18,198 bases of DNA from Rhizobiaceae bacterium UBA1291 (GCA_002307905.1 DBUL01000110.1:1730-19927), one strand, 5' to 3'; positions 6,239 through 14,586 are shown, counted from the first letter of the stretch. A program made the numbers and translations. Notes: a model not told the origin generated them from the sequence alone.

Positions 6239-9200
6239 CTATTCGGCCGCGTCTCTCTTGCCTCCCGAGACCTGGGTGATGAAGGCGCGAAGGGCCGCTG
6301 GACGGACAGGCTTGTGCTGCACGGCGATATTCTGCCGCTCCGCTTCCGCCCTGACCTCTGCCGTGCGATCAGCGGTGATGAGGAGGGCCGGAACGTCGCT
6401 CTCATAGAGCGCCCGCAAACGCAGGATAGCGCCGATACCGCTTCCATCGCCGAGATGGTAATCGGCAACGATGACGTCGGGCGGCAACTTGTTTGCCGCG
6501 ATGACACCGTCCAGGGCCTCGACCGAGCCTGCCGAGATGACGGTGCAGCCCCAGCCGGAGAGCAGCAGTTCCATACCCTCGATGATGTTGGGTTCGTTGT
6601 CGATGCAGAGAACCCGCAGGCCCTTGAGCGGCACGGCGCCCTTGCCGCCAGCTGGCAGGTCCGACGGCGAGGCCGGCACCGGTGCCGATTTGTCGAGCGG
6701 CATGACGACGCGGAACGTGGTGCCCTTGCCCTGTTTGGAGAAGAGCTGCACCGGGTGATGGAGTACACGCGCAATGCGGTCGACGATTGAAAGGCCGAGG
6801 CCGAGGCCGGAAGCGGTGCGCATGCCCTCGTCGAGCCGGGCGAATTCCTTGAATACGGTACGGAATTTCGACGAAGGAATGCCGATGCCGCTGTCCATGA
6901 CCTGGATGACGACTTCCTGGCCCTTGCGCCGCGCGCCGACGAGTACGCGTCCGGACGGGGTGTATTTGATGGCGTTGGATACGAGGTTTTGCACCAGGCG
7001 CCGAAGGAGATTGGGATCGGACCGCACCGTGAGTGAGGTCGGCATGACGATAAGCTTGAGGTTCTTTTCGCGCGCGATCGGTGCAAAGTCAGTTTCGATG
7101 CGCTCGAGCAAGCCCTGAAGCGGCACCGGCGCCAGCCGCGGCTTCATCGCGCCGGTATCCAGCCGGGAAATATCGAGCACGGCGCCAAGGATGGTCTCGA
7201 CCGATTCCAGCGCGGAATCGATGTTGCGCACCATGGAGCTGTCGGCCGAATCGCCCAGCCGTTCCACCAGTGACGATGAATAGAGGCGGGCCGCATTGAG
7301 CGGCTGGAGGATGTCATGGCCGGCGGCGGCGAAGAACCGGGTCTTGCCGATATTGGCTTCGTCGGCCGCCGCGCGCGCTTCCGCGAGCGCATGGTTGACC
7401 CGCGTGAGCTCCGCTGTGCGCTCTCCAACGCGCTGTTCCAGCGTCTCGTTGGCCTGCTTCAAGGCCTTGTCGGCCGCCACCTGGCTGGTGATGTCGGTGA
7501 AGGTCGCGACGAAACCCTTGTCGGGCATCGGATTGCAGCGCGCCTCGATGATGCGCTCCCCGGCCGCCGTAACCAGGCGGAACGGTTTGTCGAACTGGTG
7601 GAATCGCCGCACGAGCTGCGCCTGCTCAGCCGCCGGGACGTCGCCGCGCTGCGCCAGGATCGCGATCATCTCGCTAAGAGGGAAGCCCACCTGGCCGACA
7701 TGCTCGGGCAGGTCCAGCAGGCTGCGGAACCTGCGGTTCCAGATCGTCAGGCGGTTGCTCGCGTCGAACACGGCGATGCCCTGATCCATCTGCGCCAGCG
7801 CAGTCTGCAGCATGTCCTGATTGTATTGGAGGGCTTCGCTGGCCTGGTCGAGAAGCCAGGCGGTGTCGGCGGAGGTATCCTCCGCCTTCTGCAGGATCAG
7901 CGATAGGACGAGCCGTGCCGACGACGAGCCGATCGCGCTGCCGAGCAACTGTTCGGAGAAATGGATGAAGGCCATGTCGGCGGGGCTGTCGTCGTCCAGC
8001 CGCCGGCCGGCGGCCTGCTCGTAGGAGCGGAAGGAGCGCATCATGCGCTCGTCGCCGAGATAGCGGGCGATGGCGGCCTTCAGGTCGCCGACGGTCACCC
8101 GGGTCTTCCAGCCGCGGGTGGCGAATTGGGTTCGCGGATGGCGCTTGACGAAAATGCCCGACTGGATCCGCTCGACAGGGCGGGGATTGCGGCTGAGCGA
8201 ACCGATGATGAATGCAGCCGTGTTGATCAGCAGGCTGAGCAGCGTCGAATTGACCAGGGGATCCGCATGTTCCGGACTGAACATGGCGATGCCGGGAAAG
8301 AGGAAGCCGAGAATGGAGGAGGCGATCTGCGAATTGTCCTGGGTTCCAAGGCTCGGCAGGAAGGACAGGTAGGCCCAGACGAAGATGCCGGAGGACAGAC
8401 CGGCGATCGCGCCGCGGGCGTTGGCCCGGCGCCACAACAGTCCGCCAAACAAGGAAGGGGCGATCTGGGCGATTGCCGCGAAGGCCAGCAGGCCGATGGA
8501 GGCAAGACCGGTCGTATTGTCGGCCGAGCGGTAATAGGCGTAGCCGAGCAGCATCACCGCGAAGATCGCCGAGCGGCGGATGTGCAGCAGGGTCTTGCCG
8601 AAATCGTCGCGGTGGCTCGGCCTCGTCAGCAGCTTCTGCCGGAGGAAGATCGGCAGGATCATGTCGTTCGATACCATGATCGCCAGCGCCACCGAGGCGA
8701 CGATGACCATGGCGGTCGCGGCAGAGAAGCCACCGAGGAAGGTGATCAGCGAGACGATTGGCATCTCGTTGTGCAGCGGCAGGGACAGCACGTAGAGGTC
8801 GGCATCGCCGCTGCCGGAAAAGGTCATGATCCCGCCGATCGCCGCGGGTAGGACAAAGATGTTGATGGCGACCAGATAGAGCGGCATCAGGATGCCCGCG
8901 AGCTTCAACTCGCGACTGGTCCGGTTCTCCACGACCGTGACATGGAACTGGCGCGGCAGCATAATGATCGCAAAGGCGGACAGGGCGATCAGCAGGATCC
9001 ACCGACTGAGCGGCGTTTGATAGGACAATGCCGTCATGACGGCTTCGTTTTCGGTCGCCTTCTGCCACAGGTCGGTCGGTCCATTGAACAGAAAGAACAC
9101 GACGTAGATGCCCAGCGTCCAGAACGCCACGAGCTTGACCACCGATTCCATGGCGATGGCGAGGATCAGGCCATCCTGGTGTTCTGTGGCATCGGTGTGG

Positions 9201-9748
9201 CGTGTACCGAAGACGACGGCAAAGCAGGCGAGCACGAAGGCGACGACCAGCGGCAGGTCGATGAAATAGAGGTTGCCCGTGCCGATGCCGTATTCCGTCG
9301 GGTCGACCATGGCGGCAACGGAGCTGGATACCGCCTTCAGCTGCAGGGCGATATAGGGGATGGTTCCGACGAGACAGATGATCGTGACCAGCATGCCGAC
9401 GATCGGATTCTTGCCGTAGCGGGCGGCGATGAAGTCAGCGCCTGACGTCAGTTTCTCCGCCTTGGCGAGATCGATGATCCGCCGGACGACCGGCATGCCG
9501 ACCGTGAACATCAGGATGGGGCCGATGTAGATGGCAGTGAATTCGAGGCCATGTTCGGCAGCCAGACCCACCCCGCCGAAATAGGTCCAGGAGGTGCAAT
9601 AGACCGCAAGGCTGAGCGCATAGACAATCGGCCGGCCCTTCTCGGGCACGCCATGCGCGCGGCTCTTGCGGTCGCCGTAGCTAGCCACCGCAAACAATAG
9701 CAGCAGATAGGCGAAGGCTGAGGCGAAGATGACCCATCCTGGAAGCAC
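6239..9748 (-). CDS. Hybrid sensor histidine kinase with SLC5 transporter-like input domain (CbrA-like)
   Basis: A 1169-residue inner-membrane sensor. Residues 1-~490 form a sodium/solute symporter (SLC5/PutP-like) domain with about 13 membrane segments, including TSWTYFGGVGLAAE and GADFIAARYG. Residues ~500-620 form a soluble linker (VTVGDLKAAIARYLGDE region) resembling the STAC domain that joins SLC5 modules to kinases. A PAS domain follows (MDQGIAVFDASNRLTIWN, ~640-755), then a coiled coil, HisKA with phospho-acceptor H811 (AAGHDILQPLNAAR), an ATPase domain (NLVSNAIKYTP, DSGIGIP, GLGLGLSIVDR), and a receiver domain with phospho-acceptor D1096 (VIVADYHLGDG). Pseudomonas CbrA has the same transporter-kinase layout but no receiver. 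The GTG start at 9748 has a clear GAGGAG five bases upstream. Nutrient or proline-like solute sensing is plausible. No separate response regulator is in the window. The ligand, and whether it transports, are unknown. Confidence 0.93.
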   Translation of the reverse strand: MLPGWVIFASAFAYLLLLFAVASYGDRKSRAHGVPEKGRPIVYALSLAVYCTSWTYFGGVGLAAEHGLEFTAIYIGPILMFTVGMPVVRRIIDLAKAEKLTSGADFIAARYGKNPIVGMLVTIICLVGTIPYIALQLKAVSSSVAAMVDPTEYGIGTGNLYFIDLPLVVAFVLACFAVVFGTRHTDATEHQDGLILAIAMESVVKLVAFWTLGIYVVFFLFNGPTDLWQKATENEAVMTALSYQTPLSRWILLIALSAFAIIMLPRQFHVTVVENRTSRELKLAGILMPLYLVAINIFVLPAAIGGIMTFSGSGDADLYVLSLPLHNEMPIVSLITFLGGFSAATAMVIVASVALAIMVSNDMILPIFLRQKLLTRPSHRDDFGKTLLHIRRSAIFAVMLLGYAYYRSADNTTGLASIGLLAFAAIAQIAPSLFGGLLWRRANARGAIAGLSSGIFVWAYLSFLPSLGTQDNSQIASSILGFLFPGIAMFSPEHADPLVNSTLLSLLINTAAFIIGSLSRNPRPVERIQSGIFVKRHPRTQFATRGWKTRVTVGDLKAAIARYLGDERMMRSFRSYEQAAGRRLDDDSPADMAFIHFSEQLLGSAIGSSSARLVLSLILQKAEDTSADTAWLLDQASEALQYNQDMLQTALAQMDQGIAVFDASNRLTIWNRRFRSLLDLPEHVGQVGFPLSEMIAILAQRGDVPAAEQAQLVRRFHQFDKPFRLVTAAGERIIEARCNPMPDKGFVATFTDITSQVAADKALKQANETLEQRVGERTAELTRVNHALAEARAAADEANIGKTRFFAAAGHDILQPLNAARLYSSSLVERLGDSADSSMVRNIDSALESVETILGAVLDISRLDTGAMKPRLAPVPLQGLLERIETDFAPIAREKNLKLIVMPTSLTVRSDPNLLRRLVQNLVSNAIKYTPSGRVLVGARRKGQEVVIQVMDSGIGIPSSKFRTVFKEFARLDEGMRTASGLGLGLSIVDRIARVLHHPVQLFSKQGKGTTFRVVMPLDKSAPVPASPSDLPAGGKGAVPLKGLRVLCIDNEPNIIEGMELLLSGWGCTVISAGSVEALDGVIAANKLPPDVIVADYHLGDGSGIGAILRLRALYESDVPALLITADRTAEVRAEAERQNIAVQHKPVRPAALRAFITQVSGGKRDAAE

Positions 9749-9753
9749 GCTTA

Positions 9754-9759
9754 CTCCTC
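9754..9759 (-). promoter_or_regulatory. Ribosome binding site fixing the GTG start of the hybrid kinase
   Basis: GAGGAG on the - strand with a five-base spacer (TAAGC) precedes the GTG at 9746-9748. It supports a GTG start placed directly before the first membrane segment. Confidence 0.75.
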
Positions 9760-9953
9760 ATTGACGGCGTTCCATTGAGCGGGGAACCTTAGGGGAAGTC
9801 GTCGCCTTTTAAAATCATGTTGAATGTTGATCTTAAGTCGAACGAGGAGCGGAAGGCCACGCAATTTCGCTGTTTTCGAATGAATGAGGTTTCGCTATTC
9901 ATGGACACGGCGGGACGCTAGGATGAAGATGAGCGCAGCTTGTCGATTTTTTG

Positions 9954-9959
9954 AAGGAG
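9954..9959 (+). promoter_or_regulatory. Ribosome binding site fixing the mscL start
   Basis: AAGGAG lies six bases before the ATG at 9966. The in-frame ATG at 9960 would directly abut this site, so the ATG at 9966 is the better start. The whole gap 9749-9965 is the shared upstream region of the divergent kinase and mscL genes. No convincing -35/-10 pair was found in it. Confidence 0.75.
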
Positions 9960-9965
9960 ATGGGT

Positions 9966-10391
9966 ATGCTGAACGAGTTCAAGACCTTTATCGCCCGTGG
10001 CAATGTCATGGATCTCGCAGTTGGGGTGATCATCGGCGGCGCGTTCGGCCTGATCGTCAACTCGCTTGTCCAGGACATCGTCATGCCTCTGGTCGGCGTC
10101 CTGTTCGGCGGCTTCGATTTCTCCAACTATTTCCTGCCGCTGACCTCGAACGTGACGGCGAATTCGCTTGACGCAGCCCGTGAGCAGGGCGCCGTCTTCG
10201 CTTATGGCAATTTCATCACCGTCATCATCAACTTCCTGATCCTCGCCTGGATCATCTTCCTCATGGTCAAGGGCGTGAACTCGCTGCGCGCCTCGCTCGA
10301 GAAGCAGGAGAAGAAGGAGGCCGAAGCCGCCCCGCCGCCGGCCGACGTCCAGCTTCTGACCGAGATCCGCGATCTGTTGAAAACGCGCTGA
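9966..10391 (+). CDS. mscL: Large-conductance mechanosensitive channel MscL
   Basis: A 141-residue inner-membrane channel that opens under high membrane tension and releases solutes during sudden osmotic downshock. The hallmark N-terminus [17 protein letters not shown] is followed by the pore-lining first helix ([20 protein letters not shown]) with the glycine-rich packing surface. Next come a periplasmic loop (~residues 40-75), the second helix ([21 protein letters not shown]) and a cytoplasmic helix rich in charged residues ([10 protein letters not shown]). The length and order match the family. The start at 9966 follows AAGGAG. The gene is transcribed away from the hybrid kinase and shares its upstream region of about 220 bases. 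A hairpin lies shortly after the stop, so it is probably a single-gene transcript. Confidence 0.97.
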   Translation: MLNEFKTFIARGNVMDLAVGVIIGGAFGLIVNSLVQDIVMPLVGVLFGGFDFSNYFLPLTSNVTANSLDAAREQGAVFAYGNFITVIINFLILAWIIFLMVKGVNSLRASLEKQEKKEAEAAPPPADVQLLTEIRDLLKTR

Positions 10392-10411
10392 CCTCGGCAA
10401 CCGTATGGAGG

Positions 10412-10441
10412 CCTGCCTCCCGGCAGTGCCGGGGGCGGGCG
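10412..10441 (+). terminator. Strong GC hairpin after mscL, probable terminator
   Basis: GCCTGCCTCCCGGC pairs with GCCGGGGGCGGGC, about 13 pairs with two G-T pairs and one bulge, and closes on a short loop about 20 bases after the mscL stop. No T-run follows. It separates mscL from the aminotransferase gene. Confidence 0.5.
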
Positions 10442-10556
10442 TTCGCGTATCCATCACCAAAATCGATTCTGCCCTCACGGATTGTCATGGGATTTTCCCG
10501 GCGCAATCGGCTAGACCACTGTTTTTGAACAATTGCCGAACTGGAGAGGCTTGCCC

Positions 10557-11726
10557 ATGTCGCTTGTGAAGGATCTCAGCCCGCGGGCCCTTGCCGCACC
10601 GGAAAGCGGGATCGTCGAGATCATCAATTACGCCCGTGGGCGCGACGGTCTTCTGCCGCTCTGGGCGGGGGAAGGCGACCTCCCTAGCCCCGATTTCATC
10701 AATCGCGCGGCAAGCGACGCGCTTATCGGTGGCGAAACGTTCTACACCTGGCAGCGTGGCATTCCCGAATTGCGCGAAGCGCTGTCGCGCTACTATGCCC
10801 GCCATTTCGGCGTCGAGCTTTCGTCCGAGCATTTCTACGTGACCAGCTCGGGCATGCAGGCGATCGCGCTCAGCGTCCAGGCGATCACCGAGCCAGGCGA
10901 CGAGATGATCTATCTATCGCCGGCCTGGCCCAACATCGTCTCAGCCATCGACCTTGCCGGTGGCCGCTCGGTCGGCGTTCCGCTGACCTTCGCCAATGGT
11001 CGCTGGACGCTCGACATGGAGCTATTGGAAAAGGCGGTCACGCCGAGGACGCGTGGCCTGTTCATCAATACGCCCTCCAATCCGACCGGCTGGACGGCGA
11101 CGCATGCGGACCTCAAGGCCATTCTCGAATTGGCCCGCCGCCACGGCCTGTGGATCCTCGCCGATGAGATCTATGCGCTCTATTACTACGGCGGCGGACA
11201 CCGCGCGCCGTCCTTCATGGATGTGATGGTCGAGGGCGATCGGGTGATCTTCGCCAACTCCTTCTCCAAAAACTGGTCGATGACCGGTTGGAGGGTGGGC
11301 TGGATCGTGGCGCCGCCGGAAACGGGCCAGGTCTTCGAAAATCTCATTCAATATTCCACCTCCGGCGTCGCCCAATTCATGCAGCGCGGCGCGGTGGCCG
11401 CGCTCGACCAGGGCGACGACTTCGTCCGCGAGAATTTCGAACGCGCGAAGACGTCGCGCGATCTGCTCTGCGATGCGCTCATCGCCACCAACCGTGTCGA
11501 GACCTTGAAGCCCGATGGGGCACTTTACGCTTTCCTCAAGATCGACGGCATCACCGATAGCCGCCAGGCGGCGCTCGACATTGTCGATTGCACCGGCGTG
11601 GCGCTCGCGCCGGGATCGGCCTTCGGCAAGGGCGGGGAGAGCTTCCTGCGCGCCTGCTTCCTGCGTGATCCGAAGCAGATCGAGGAAGCTGCTGACCGTC
11701 TATGCCGCTACATCCTGGCGCTCTGA
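10557..11726 (+). CDS. PLP-dependent class I/II aminotransferase
   Basis: A 389-residue cytoplasmic aminotransferase of fold type I. Seen in order: the substrate arm region PLWAGEGDLPSPDF, the cofactor phosphate-binding region YVTSSGMQAIAL (~100), INTPSNPTGW (~165), LADEIYALYYYG with the cofactor-binding Asp and Tyr (~200), and NSFSKNWSMTGWRVGW carrying the Schiff-base lysine K238. The C-terminus has ALAPGSAFGKGGESFLRACF with the conserved Arg that grips the substrate carboxylate. The group includes aspartate, aromatic and alanine-type aminotransferases, and the amino donor cannot be read from the sequence. The ATG at 10557 is chosen because GGAGAGG sits seven bases upstream; an in-frame earlier start at 10533 lacks a site. 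Flanked by mscL and galE, it shows no pathway link to either. Confidence 0.92.
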   Translation: MSLVKDLSPRALAAPESGIVEIINYARGRDGLLPLWAGEGDLPSPDFINRAASDALIGGETFYTWQRGIPELREALSRYYARHFGVELSSEHFYVTSSGMQAIALSVQAITEPGDEMIYLSPAWPNIVSAIDLAGGRSVGVPLTFANGRWTLDMELLEKAVTPRTRGLFINTPSNPTGWTATHADLKAILELARRHGLWILADEIYALYYYGGGHRAPSFMDVMVEGDRVIFANSFSKNWSMTGWRVGWIVAPPETGQVFENLIQYSTSGVAQFMQRGAVAALDQGDDFVRENFERAKTSRDLLCDALIATNRVETLKPDGALYAFLKIDGITDSRQAALDIVDCTGVALAPGSAFGKGGESFLRACFLRDPKQIEEAADRLCRYILAL

Positions 11727-11736
11727 CGGCCGTCAT

Positions 11737-11760
11737 CGGGGCGCTCGGTCCTTCGCCCCG
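11737..11760 (+). terminator. Hairpin after the aminotransferase gene
   Basis: CGGGGCG and CGCCCCG form a perfect 7-bp stem around a 10-base loop, 10 bases after the stop codon. No T-run follows, so this is a modest terminator candidate. The remaining gap to 11911 is AT-rich (for example TATAAAAAAAGG near 11824-11835) and probably holds the galE promoter, though no clear -35/-10 pair was found. Confidence 0.45.
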
Positions 11761-11911
11761 GTCGATGCATGTGGCGAAGGCCGCGATGCGGTCTTTTCCA
11801 GGTTTGGAATTGAGTGTTATCAGTATAAAAAAAGGTCTATGTCTGGCGGGCAATGTCCCATGTGAGATTGCCTAGGTTCATCCCTGTAAGAAAATTGCGG
11901 AAGGTGCGAAC

Positions 11912-12925
11912 ATGGCGATCTTGGTGACGGGTGGGGCCGGCTATATCGGAAGCCTCATGGTCTGGGCTCTGCTGGATGCAGGCGAGGACGTGGTGGTGAT
12001 CGACCGGCTGTCGACTGGTTTCCGCTGGGCGGTCGCGCCTGAAGCGCGGTTCTATCTCGGCGATGTTGGCGATGCCGAGCTCTTGGCGCAGATTTTTGCG
12101 GAGAACGAGATCGAGGCGATCATTCACTTCGCCGCATCGATCGTCGTGCCGGAATCGGTATCCAATCCGCTGGCCTATTACCAAAACAATACGGGCAATA
12201 CCTGCGCGCTATTGTCTGCTGCAGTGGAGGCCGGGATCGACAAGTTCATCTTCTCGTCGACCGCCGCTGTCTACGGAACACCTGCGGTCGCAGAGCCGGT
12301 CAAGGAAACAGATGCTGTCCTGCCGGAAAACCCTTACGGTCAGTCCAAGCTGATGAGCGAACTCATCCTGCGTGACACCGCGCAAGCCCATGGTCTACGT
12401 TACGTCGCGCTGCGTTATTTCAATGTTGCCGGCGCCGATCCGGAGGGGCGGGCCGGCCAATCGACCGACCGCGCGACTCATCTGATCAAGGTCGCCTGCG
12501 AGACGGCTCTCGGCAAGCGGCCCTCGGTCTCGGTTTACGGGAACGACTATCCCACGCCTGACGGCACGGGCGTGCGCGACTATATTCACGTGAGCGATCT
12601 GGTTGATGCGCATCTGCAGGCACTCGCCTATCTCCGCCGCGGTGAGCCGTCGCTGGTCGCCAATTGCGGCTATGGTACGGGTTATTCGGTGCTCGATGTC
12701 CTGAACGCGGTTGCTAGGGTCTCGGGTCGCTCGTTTACGATCAATCATGGCCCGCGCCGCGCCGGTGACGCGGCCTTTATCGTTGCCAACCCTGCGCTGG
12801 CTCGCCAGAAGTTCGGCTGGGTGCCGCGCTACGCCGATCTCGATCTCATGATCAAGACGGCCCTGGCTTGGGAAGAGCGCCTCTCCCCCGATACATCCCG
12901 GGGCCCGCGCCCCAACGTACGCTGA
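11912..12925 (+). CDS. galE: UDP-glucose 4-epimerase (GalE)
   Basis: A 337-residue enzyme of the extended short-chain dehydrogenase family that interconverts UDP-glucose and UDP-galactose with bound NAD. This links galactose use to supply of galactosyl units for surface polysaccharides. Evidence: the N-terminal NAD loop TGGAGYIGS (residues 6-14), IIHFAAS, FSSTAAVYG with the catalytic Ser/Thr region (~115-124), the YxxxK pair Y142/K146 in NPYGQSK, RYFNVAGADPEG, and RDYIHVSDLVDAHL (~218). The ATG has GGAAGG seven bases upstream. It belongs to the alphaproteobacterial GalE type ending in a short tail rich in Arg/Pro, rather than the ExoB type associated with exopolysaccharide loci. No sugar-transferase genes are adjacent. 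A convergent hairpin follows the gene. Confidence 0.93.
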   Translation: MAILVTGGAGYIGSLMVWALLDAGEDVVVIDRLSTGFRWAVAPEARFYLGDVGDAELLAQIFAENEIEAIIHFAASIVVPESVSNPLAYYQNNTGNTCALLSAAVEAGIDKFIFSSTAAVYGTPAVAEPVKETDAVLPENPYGQSKLMSELILRDTAQAHGLRYVALRYFNVAGADPEGRAGQSTDRATHLIKVACETALGKRPSVSVYGNDYPTPDGTGVRDYIHVSDLVDAHLQALAYLRRGEPSLVANCGYGTGYSVLDVLNAVARVSGRSFTINHGPRRAGDAAFIVANPALARQKFGWVPRYADLDLMIKTALAWEERLSPDTSRGPRPNVR

Positions 12926-12949
12926 TCAAACGACCGGCGGCGAGTGCCC

Positions 12950-12968
12950 TTCTGCGCAAGGCGCAGAA
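12950..12968. terminator. Perfect hairpin between convergent genes, probable bidirectional terminator
   Basis: TTCTGCGC and GCGCAGAA form a perfect 8-bp stem with a 3-base loop. It lies between the galE stop (12925) and the end of the convergent DUF442 gene (13022), where a shared terminator is expected. T-runs on either side are very short. Confidence 0.55.
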
Positions 12969-13021
12969 ATTCCCATCTGCGTGGCACGGCTTCGCTCTCT
13001 ACCTTTGCGGATCGGCAGCGC

Positions 13022-13360
13022 TCAGCCGCCGATCTGTTCCGCCATCTGGTAGAGGCCGGCGCAACGCGCGCCAGAAGCACAGAAGGCAAGGATCGGGCCC
13101 TCGGTTTCCTTGAGCAGTCCGCGCAGCTTGCGGGCCTGCTCCATCGGCACGGCGGAGCCGCCAACGGGCAGGTAATGGACCTTGAGATTCACGGCCTTTG
13201 CCGCCTCCTCGATCGCCGAGAATTTCGGCTGTCCCCAACCCTCGCCGTCCGGCCGCATGCAGATGACTGCGGCATAGCCTTGCTCGGCGACCTTACCGAG
13301 ATCGGCCGGCTTCAGCTGGCCGGTGACGTGGTAGTTGCGCGTGACGGGGCGGATATGCAT
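13022..13360 (-). CDS. DUF442 / TIGR01244-family protein, phosphatase- or sulfurtransferase-like
   Basis: A 112-residue cytoplasmic protein of the DUF442 (beta-lactamase-hydrolase-like) family, which has a dual-specificity-phosphatase-like fold. The start IRPVTRNYHVTGQL is typical, followed by VICMRPDGEGWGQP with the family Asp-Gly. The catalytic loop FCASGARC gives C94-x4-R99 at the C-terminal side. Relatives are annotated as sulfur transferases or phosphatases, and in some bacteria they sit with sulfide-responsive genes; the substrate here is unknown. The ATG at 13360 is preferred over upstream in-frame starts (13399, GTG 13429) because the domain begins right there and AAGGAAT lies about ten bases upstream. 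The gene converges on galE. An AT-rich palindrome lies about 115 bases upstream. Confidence 0.85.
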   Translation of the reverse strand: MHIRPVTRNYHVTGQLKPADLGKVAEQGYAAVICMRPDGEGWGQPKFSAIEEAAKAVNLKVHYLPVGGSAVPMEQARKLRGLLKETEGPILAFCASGARCAGLYQMAEQIGG

Positions 13361-13475
13361 CGAATGGATTCCTTCGTTCAAGTGGCGGTAACCAAACATT
13401 CGGGGCTGACGCTCAGCGCGTTCTTTCACCGCCGGCGGTTAAGTCGAGGCTTTCTTACCGACACATAATGATATC

Positions 13476-13487
13476 AATATGTATATT
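13476..13487. promoter_or_regulatory. AT-rich palindrome upstream of the DUF442 gene, possible operator
   Basis: AATATGTATATT is a perfect inverted repeat (AATAT, 2-base centre, ATATT), embedded in an AT-rich tract (about 13461-13490, also containing GATATC) that stands out from the GC-rich surroundings. It sits between the stop of the upstream - strand gene and the DUF442 start. AT-rich palindromes are the type of site bound by ArsR-family regulators such as BigR, which controls DUF442-type genes in related bacteria. That link is by analogy only. Confidence 0.35.
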
Positions 13488-13505
13488 CAAGCGCCAGCAC
13501 CGACA

Positions 13506-14408
13506 TCACGGAGCGGACGGCATCGGCGCCGTTGCGACAATATGTGGCAGGAGAAATCCGGGCAGCCGGGCAATGACGGCGGGTAGCTTCAGCCATTGCG
13601 GCGAGTCGAAATAGGTGCGGCTGCGGCTGACGGCCGGCTCTCTCACGGTCGGCAGGATGATGAGATTGTAGCTGCGCGGCGCGCTGAACTCGTGGGTAAA
13701 GCGGAAAGAAAGGCCGAAACGCACGGCAGTGAAGTCGGCAAGAGCCTCGGCGCTGGCGAGGGCGGGCGCGAGATCCAGCCATCGCGTCTTTTCGATTAAC
13801 TGCTCGAGTGTCTTGATCAACAGGCGATGCACGGTCTCGCCGTCCGCGTTCTCCGGCGCGACGAGCTTCATCCGGATCGAACTGACTTCGCCCTCCGGGG
13901 TGCCCTTGATGATAAAGAAGAAGGAGGCATTCTGCGCCCCTTCCTCTTTTGCCGGTAGCAGCGTCTCGGACAGGCACTCGAAGGTCTTGCGGTCGAATTG
14001 GCTCTGTTGCCAGCCTTGATTGTCCACGCCGGCGGCCTGGAAGGCGGCACAGAGTTCGCCGCCGTTGGCCCGCACCTCTCGCACGAAGGCGCCGAGGGCC
14101 GCCATCTCCGGTCCGGCAAAGAATCGCGCGGGGATCGTCAAGGGAACCGCCGCGAGCCGCCGGCCCGTCACGGCGCGCGTCCCGGGAGGCTGAGGCGGCG
14201 TCTCCACAATGAGCCATTCCAGGCCGTAGCGGTCGAGCAGGATACGCAGGTTGCGCATGTCGTTTGCGAGCAGCAGGGTGGCGATAATTGCGCAGGTGAA
14301 GGCGGCAAGCAGAGCTGCGAAGAGAAGCATTGCGCTCTTCTTCGGCGGGGCGGGCTTGGCGCGAATGCCGCGGAGCCCACTCTTATCCTTGTCGTCGCCG
14401 CTCGGCAT
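13506..14408 (-). CDS. Single-pass membrane protein of unknown function (probably DUF6030)
   Basis: A 300-residue protein with a short basic cytoplasmic tail (KPAPPKKS), one membrane helix at about residues 27-49 (LLFAALLAAFTCAIIATLLLA), and a large domain predicted to lie in the periplasm. The outer domain contains GGELCAAFQAAGVDN and FECLSETLLP, giving two Cys that could pair, and a SFFFIIKGTPEG strand. Later segments (FRFTHEFSAPRSYNLIIL) look beta-rich. The overall pattern recalls the rhizobial family labelled DUF6030, from memory rather than a search. No catalytic motif is recognised. The start ATG at 14408 follows AGAAGG about six bases upstream. It diverges from the patatin gene. Confidence 0.75.
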   Translation of the reverse strand: MPSGDDKDKSGLRGIRAKPAPPKKSAMLLFAALLAAFTCAIIATLLLANDMRNLRILLDRYGLEWLIVETPPQPPGTRAVTGRRLAAVPLTIPARFFAGPEMAALGAFVREVRANGGELCAAFQAAGVDNQGWQQSQFDRKTFECLSETLLPAKEEGAQNASFFFIIKGTPEGEVSSIRMKLVAPENADGETVHRLLIKTLEQLIEKTRWLDLAPALASAEALADFTAVRFGLSFRFTHEFSAPRSYNLIILPTVREPAVSRSRTYFDSPQWLKLPAVIARLPGFLLPHIVATAPMPSAP

Positions 14409-14549
14409 TGGGACCTTCTAATCGTGCGGTTGCATCGTGCTTATGGCACGGATTCGTCGGGAGCCGTATACCTGTCCTGCACTCCTTCTCGCCCCGGCTC
14501 AGACCCCGCCGCGAAACCACGAGCGTGCGGGGCCTCCAGTACCGGGCCT

Positions 14550-14586
14550 GATCGTTGCAACGCCACCGGTGAATGGATCAACGATC
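14550..14586. repeat. Inverted repeat upstream of the patatin gene
   Basis: GATCGTTG (14550-14557) and CAACGATC (14579-14586) are perfect 8-base inverted arms separated by 21 bases. The left arm overlaps a perfect 10-base palindrome CGTTGCAACG (14553-14562). Lying in the 261-base divergent gap about 85-120 bases before the patatin start, this could be a regulator site or form a leader hairpin. Confidence 0.45.

Noticed and set aside
7961..8851. Long + strand open frame of 296 codons opposite the hybrid kinase
   Set aside because: It lies wholly antisense to a well-supported kinase, has low-complexity charged composition and no domain. High-GC DNA often gives such frames.
9781..9812. GGGGAACC followed by CCTT-like bases, considered as a general-stress ECF sigma factor (EcfG-type) promoter for mscL
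   Set aside because: The -35-like GGAAC is present, but the expected CGTT at 16-17 bases is not.
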